DNA of 11,511 nucleotides from Acidobacteriota bacterium (GTDB taxonomy: Bacteria > Acidobacteriota > Blastocatellia > Pyrinomonadales > Pyrinomonadaceae). Positions 7,734 through 11,511 of the stretch are shown here, one piece after another (position 1 is the first letter of the stretch; every line of letters begins with the position of its first letter). The stretch covers positions 485 to 11,995 of the forward strand of contig QHXL01000236.1 of the NCBI GenBank assembly GCA_003222935.1, written 5' to 3'. The notes below the pieces were generated by a model, which did no database searches, was not told the DNA's origin, and saw only the letters and a program-made list of their open reading frames with translations. The position numbers and the translations under genes were made by a program.

Positions 7734-7779
7734 GGATTTGAATTTGCGATTTCGAAACGCAGAAGTCGAATTAAATCCG
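7734..7779. repeat. GATTT heptamer block with a module shared with 10499-10530
   Basis: Three consecutive 7-base units (GGATTTG, AATTTGC, GATTTCG) occupy 7734-7754. From GATTTCG onward the sequence resembles 10499-10530: both read GATTTCG, a short variable stretch, GCAGA(A/G)GT(C/T)GAATT and then AAATC(C/T)G. TCGAAAT at 7725-7731 can pair with ATTTCGA at 7749-7755. This is the third gap in the window with heptamer-phased AT-rich repeats. Confidence 0.55.
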
Positions 7780-8023
7780 TTGACGTAGTCTGAGAATTTG
7801 TACAGGCAAACAAGAAATTGCCTGACCTCTCCGAAACATCAAGAAATAGCGGTAAGGGATGGCCCACTCCATCCTTATTGCTTCCACTTTCCCCCGATTG
7901 GCCCTCCGGCATTCCGATTGCGATTATTGGTTGACTCGCTTTCTGAATTCGAAGCCACAACTGTTTCTACTGGCGCTTTAGCTACGAGAATCGAAACACT
8001 CTATCCGAAATAAGAGAGACGCT
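7780..8023. other. Intergenic stretch without a recognisable gene
   Basis: No gene or confident promoter is visible. Two possible small hairpins occur: CAGGCAA/TTGCCTG (7803-7809 with 7818-7824) and TAAGGGATGG with CCATCCTTA (7853-7862 with 7869-7877, one bulged base). Neither is followed by a T-run. The last 40 bases before the TAA at 8011 read [14 protein letters not shown] in one frame, loosely like the [14 protein letters not shown] segment of ADOP periplasmic domains; this may be an old relic or chance. A purine-rich GAGAGA (8014-8019) precedes ATG 8024 as a plausible ribosome-binding site. Confidence 0.5.
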
Positions 8024-10451
8024 ATGGACACTTTGCTCCAGGACATTCGTTACGGAATTCGGATGCTGCTCAAGTCGCCCGGCGTGAGCATTATCGCCAC
8101 CATCGCGTTAGCGCTTGGAATCGGCGCCAACACTGCAATTTTCAGTGTCATCAATTCGGTGCTGCTGAAGCCGTTGCCGTATCCCAATTCGGAAGCGTTG
8201 ATGGCGGTCTTCGAATCGGATTCGCGAACCGGCCTCACGCGCGGAAGTTATTCCTATCCAAACTTCTTCGACCTGCGTGAACAAAGTCACCTCTTCGAAA
8301 ACCTCGCTTCCTATCATCAGGGCGACTTCGTCATGACCGGGAGTGGTGAGCCATCTCCTCTGCGTGGTGCAATTGTTACGGCGGATCTGTTTTCGGTCTT
8401 AAAGGTTCAGCCGATGCTGGGCCGTGGGTTCCTGCCTACCGAAGACAAGCCCAGCGACAGCGGAAGAGTCGTCATTCTCAGTGAGCCTTTGTTCCAATCA
8501 CGCTTCAACGCCAACCCAAATATCATCGGACAAAAGATTACGCTCGACAGCAAGAGCTTTACGGTCGTTGGTGTGATGCCCGCGGGTTTTGAGTTTCCGA
8601 TTCAGAACGATCCTGTTCAACTGTGGACCACCGTTGCGGGAGACGCATCGGGTAAATCGCCTGTCACGGTGCAACGAGGCGCACACTTCCTGCGAGTGAT
8701 AGGCCGTTTGAAAGAAGGTGTCACAAAGGAGCAAGCGCAGGCAGAAGTTGGCGCAATCGCGACGAGGTTGGAGCAGCAATATCCAGACCAGAATACGCAC
8801 AAGGGAATCGTTGTTGAGTCGTCGCTCACTGCACTTATCGGCGACATTCGTCCAACCCTTTTGATTCTGCTCGGGGCAGTTGCTTGTGTTCTCCTGATAG
8901 CGTGCGCGAACGTCGCAAACCTTTTACTTGCTCGCGCAATGACTCGTAATAAAGAGATGGCGATTCGAGCTGCACTCGGTGCCGGCCGTTTGCGTGTGGT
9001 GCGTCAACTGTTAACTGAAAGTGTTTTGCTTTCGGGGGTTATTACTTGCCGTCTGGTGGTCTGACGTGTTGATAGCACTCGGTAAGAGCGGTATTCCCAG
9101 GGCGACGCATGTTCACATCGATTGGCGCGTGCTCGGATTTACTTTAGGTGTGTCAGTGCTAACGGGCGTTCTGTTCGGTCTGGTCCCAGCGTTTCACTCG
9201 GCGCGAACGGAACTAACAGGGACCCTGAAAGAAGGAGGCCGCGGCTCAGGTGAAGGCGCCAGACGCAATCGAGTGCGCAGCATGTTGGTCGTCACCGAAT
9301 TGGCTGTCGCGGTAGTGTTGCTCGTCGGCGCGGGATTACTAATCAAGAGTCTCTGGTTGATTCAGAATGTTGATCCGGGTCTGAAGCCAAATAACATTTT
9401 GACGTTCGATGTTGTGCTCCCGGAAACCCGGTATCCAACTGAAAAACAGAGCCGTTTCTTTCAGGACCTGAATCAACGGCTGGCGGTCCTCCCCGGCGTT
9501 AAGTCAGTCAGTTCCATCTATCCACTTCCGCTCAGTGGCGACCGTTTTAGTATTTCGTTTCAGATCGACGGCCGGCCAGTGGCTCCTAAGGACGAGCCAT
9601 CGGCTGATCTGTTTGTCACTGATGAAAACTACTTTACGTCGATGGGAATACCGCTCATCAAGGGAAGGGACTTCAACGCACGCGATCAGCATAAATCAAC
9701 GGGGGTTACGATCGTTACGGAAGCCTTTGCCAGGCAGCACTTCCCAGGTGAAGAGGCAGTCGGCAAACGAATACGTCCGGGAATATCGACCTTTGATGAT
9801 GAAGACGACCGATGGCGCGAAATCATTGGAGTGGTGGGGAACATTCGGAACCGCTCACTGACTACTGAAGCAAAGCCCGCGTACTACATACCTCAGGCAC
9901 AGTTGCCGTTCAGCGAAATGATCACTGTCGTAAAGACCGATACGGATCCTAAGAGCCTGGTGACAGCAGTAACAAACCAGGTCGCCTCGATGGATGGAGA
10001 TCTGCCTGTGTTCAGTGTGAAGACAATGGATGAGTATCTCGCGTCGTCGGTAGCTACCCCACGTTTCAATACTACTTTGTTGTCCATCTTCGCAGGCGTT
10101 GCGCTCGTACTGACGATAGTCGGTTTGTACGGTGTGATGAGTTACTCGGTTGCGCAACGAACAAATGAGATCGGGATTCGCCTGGCACTGGGCGCACAAA
10201 CTCGAGATGTCCTGGCGCTGGTGGTGAGTCAAGGAATGCGATTGATCGTGGTGGGTTTAGTACTTGGTCTAATCGGCGCGTTTGCCTTAATGCGTCTGAT
10301 CTCTGGATTGTTGTTTGGCGTGACCACGAAAGATCCCATCACTTTTATAGCAGCCGCAGTGCTGTTGGGCCTGGTTGGTCTACTAGCATGTTATTTACCC
10401 GCACGTCGCGCAACTCGAGTCGATCCAATCGAGGCGCTGAGGTATGAGTGA
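8024..10451 (+). pseudogene. ADOP-family permease gene disrupted by an apparent 17-bp deletion
   Basis: ATG 8024 gives [20 protein letters not shown], the family N-terminus, followed by a helix with [12 protein letters not shown] (about 21-43), the first periplasmic domain, a helix about 278-302 and [11 protein letters not shown]. After LLTESVLLS (ending 9034) the frame runs into a stop at 9062. From 9036 the next frame resumes as [16 protein letters not shown] and continues to 10451 with the helix GFTLGVSVLTGVLFGLVP, the second periplasmic domain, NEIGIRLALGA, three C-terminal helices and PARRATRVDPIEALRYE. In the other genes of this window exactly six residues separate the two blocks (FIGGIC, FFGGLA and LPGAIL), so 17 bases appear lost, removing the turn into the third helix as well as the frame. 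The repaired length would be 814 aa. Alternative: an in-frame 18-base loss plus one extra G in the five-G run at 9034-9038. The first part alone would be a 346-aa stub. Confidence 0.88.
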
Positions 10452-10455
10452 GATC

Positions 10456-10548
10456 ATTGCAGATTTCAGATTTCAGATTGAACTCGTTGCCGATTTCCGA
10501 TTTCGGGGGCAGAGGTTGAATTGAAATCTGCAATCTGCAATCTGAAAT
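10456..10548. repeat. 24-bp heptamer inverted repeat with CCGATTT doublet
   Basis: The left arm (10456-10479) is ATTG followed by CAGATT units joined by single T bases. The right arm (10525-10548) is three AATCTG units joined by C or A, ending in AAT. The arms pair at 21 of 24 positions, and the three mismatches fall exactly seven bases apart, at the one variable base of each heptamer. Between the arms, CCGATTT is repeated twice (10490-10503), followed by the module shared with 7748-7779. The repeat occupies nearly all of the gap between two ADOP genes, beginning 5 bases after the TGA and ending 19 bases before the next start codon. Confidence 0.8.
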
Positions 10549-10554
10549 GCGTTT

Positions 10555-10559
10555 GGGGG
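10555..10559 (+). promoter_or_regulatory. G-rich ribosome-binding site deciding a TTG start
   Basis: GGGGG lies seven bases before TTG 10567, the codon that yields the conserved ADOP N-terminus. No ATG in frame gives that N-terminus; the first in-frame ATG (10609) would drop the conserved SDIRFGVR stretch. Confidence 0.45.
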
Positions 10560-10566
10560 TTAAGCC

Positions 10567-11511
10567 TTGACTACTCTTCTTTCTGACATACGTTTTGGCG
10601 TTCGGATGCTCTTCAAGAATCCGGCGATAACAATTATTTCACTGCTCGCGTTGACGCTTGGAATAGGTGCAAACACCGCAATCTTTAGCGTTGTTAACGC
10701 TGTATTGCTGCGGTCGATGCCGTACGGCGACGCTGAGAAGTTGGTCCTTGTTTGGGAAAAGAAGAAGAATGCAGCTACCGATCAAAACGTTATCAACATT
10801 GGCAACTACTCCGATTGGAAAGAACAGAACAAGGTCTTCTCGGACATGGCGGCGTTTGCCGATACGACGGCGAACTTCACTGGCGCCGGCGAACCTGAAG
10901 AAATTCCTTCGCAGATAGCAACCGGAAATCTTTTTTCAGTGTTGGGAACAAACGCTCTTCTCGGTCGCACGTTTACCCAGGAGGATGCCGACAACGAAGC
11001 CCCGGTCATTGTGATCAGTTACGGACTGTGGCAACGACGCTTCGGCGGAAGCCCGCAGATTGTTGGTCAGAAAATCCAACTCAACAACCAGGAAAACGTC
11101 GTTATAGGAGTTCTGCCGGAAGAGTTTGGCTGGCACGTGCAGAAGGGTTCAATTACGAATAAGTCCGCCGAGCTTTGGCAACCGTGGCGAATATCTCCGG
11201 AATTGCGTGCGCGCACCGGGCGATTTGCGAGTGCTGTCGCGCGCTTGAAACCCGGGGTGAGCCTGGCCCAGGCCCAGGCAGAAATGGATTCAATCGGCGC
11301 GCGCCTGGAAGCCGAACGCAAGACCAACACAAATTGGGGAGTCAACGTTGTTCCTTTGCGTACGCAATTCACCGGCGATATTCGTCAGCCACTGTTGATT
11401 CTGTTAGGCGCAGTGGGGTTTGTACTCCTGATTGCCTGCGCTAACGTTGCCAACCTGTTGTTAGCACGCGCAAGTTCGCGAAGAAAAGAGATCGCAGTGC
11501 GAGTCGGATTA
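10567..11511 (+). CDS. ADOP-family permease, 3'-truncated by the window edge, TTG start
   Basis: The frame is open from TTG 10567 to the last base (315 residues) and has no stop in the window. Read as Met, the start gives MTTLLSDIRFGVRMLFKNPA, matching the other genes position for position. The alternative ATG 10609 would begin at MLFKNP and lose part of the conserved amphipathic N-terminus. Visible order: helix about 20-43 with [14 protein letters not shown]; MacB_PCD-like periplasmic domain about 45-270 with the usual LFSVLGTNALLGRTF, ARLKPGVSLAQAQAEM and IGARLEAERK segments; helix about 276-300 ([25 protein letters not shown] in pieces); then the start of the cytoplasmic motif, RKEIAVRVGL, at the edge. 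If the protein is full length, about 500 residues lie beyond the window. It is intact as far as seen. As with its neighbours, no ATPase is nearby and the substrate is unknown. Confidence 0.93.
   Translation, partial: MTTLLSDIRFGVRMLFKNPAITIISLLALTLGIGANTAIFSVVNAVLLRSMPYGDAEKLVLVWEKKKNAATDQNVINIGNYSDWKEQNKVFSDMAAFADTTANFTGAGEPEEIPSQIATGNLFSVLGTNALLGRTFTQEDADNEAPVIVISYGLWQRRFGGSPQIVGQKIQLNNQENVVIGVLPEEFGWHVQKGSITNKSAELWQPWRISPELRARTGRFASAVARLKPGVSLAQAQAEMDSIGARLEAERKTNTNWGVNVVPLRTQFTGDIRQPLLILLGAVGFVLLIACANVANLLLARASSRRKEIAVRVGL

Noticed and set aside
7780..7806. Promoter with TTGACG as -35 box
   Set aside because: No acceptable -10 hexamer lies 16-18 bases downstream.
7853..7877. Rho-independent terminator
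   Set aside because: The stem is AT-containing with a bulge and is not followed by a T-run; it also does not directly follow an intact gene.
7718..8013. Small genes on either strand in the long gap
   Set aside because: Neither strand shows a ribosome-binding site, known motif or codon pattern; the minus-strand frame begins in repeat sequence.
9021..10451. Independent 476-aa gene starting at GTG 9021
   Set aside because: The start overlaps the upstream frame within a transmembrane segment. Homology begins only at 9036 and completes the 8024 gene.

Overview
The window is a head-to-tail array of large membrane-protein genes, all on the + strand and all from one family: ADOP, the 'acidobacterial duplicated orphan permeases' (TIGR03434-type). 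Each protein holds two MacB_PCD-like periplasmic domains and two FtsX-type permease domains, and no ABC ATPase lies among them. This paralogous family is a hallmark of Acidobacteriota. The moderate GC content (about half, judged by eye) would suit an uncultivated Blastocatellia-like lineage better than the GC-rich Solibacter group, but that placement is inference.

Layout: (1) 2-1951, the C-terminal three quarters of an ADOP gene cut by the left edge. (2) 1952-2197, a gap with an inverted pair of CACAGACT palindromes and a heptamer inverted repeat. (3) 2198-4717, the only complete, intact ADOP gene (839 aa). (4) 4718-5029, a gap holding four 53-bp tandem repeats enclosed by a perfect 28-bp inverted repeat. 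(5) 5030-7515, an ADOP gene broken by an apparent one-base deletion near 6947. (6) 7516-8023, a long gap with a second CACAGACT inverted pair, a roughly 100-bp decayed 3' end of a further ADOP gene, and heptamer-phased repeats. (7) 8024-10451, an ADOP gene broken near 9035, best explained by a 17-bp deletion. (8) 10452-10566, a gap with a 24-bp heptamer inverted repeat. (9) 10567-11511, the N-terminal part of another ADOP gene (TTG start) cut by the right edge.

The genes probably do not form an ordered pathway. The picture is of birth-and-death evolution in a duplicated permease cluster: at least six ADOP units can be traced, of which one is demonstrably complete and intact, two are frame-disrupted, one is only a C-terminal relic and two run off the window. 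Every gap contains a dyad-symmetric repeat, two of them within about 10 bases of the preceding stop codon and one abutting it. These repeats could be mobile REP/MITE-like sequences, transcript-end structures or recombination hot spots. I see no RNA genes, CRISPR array, transposase or convincing promoter.
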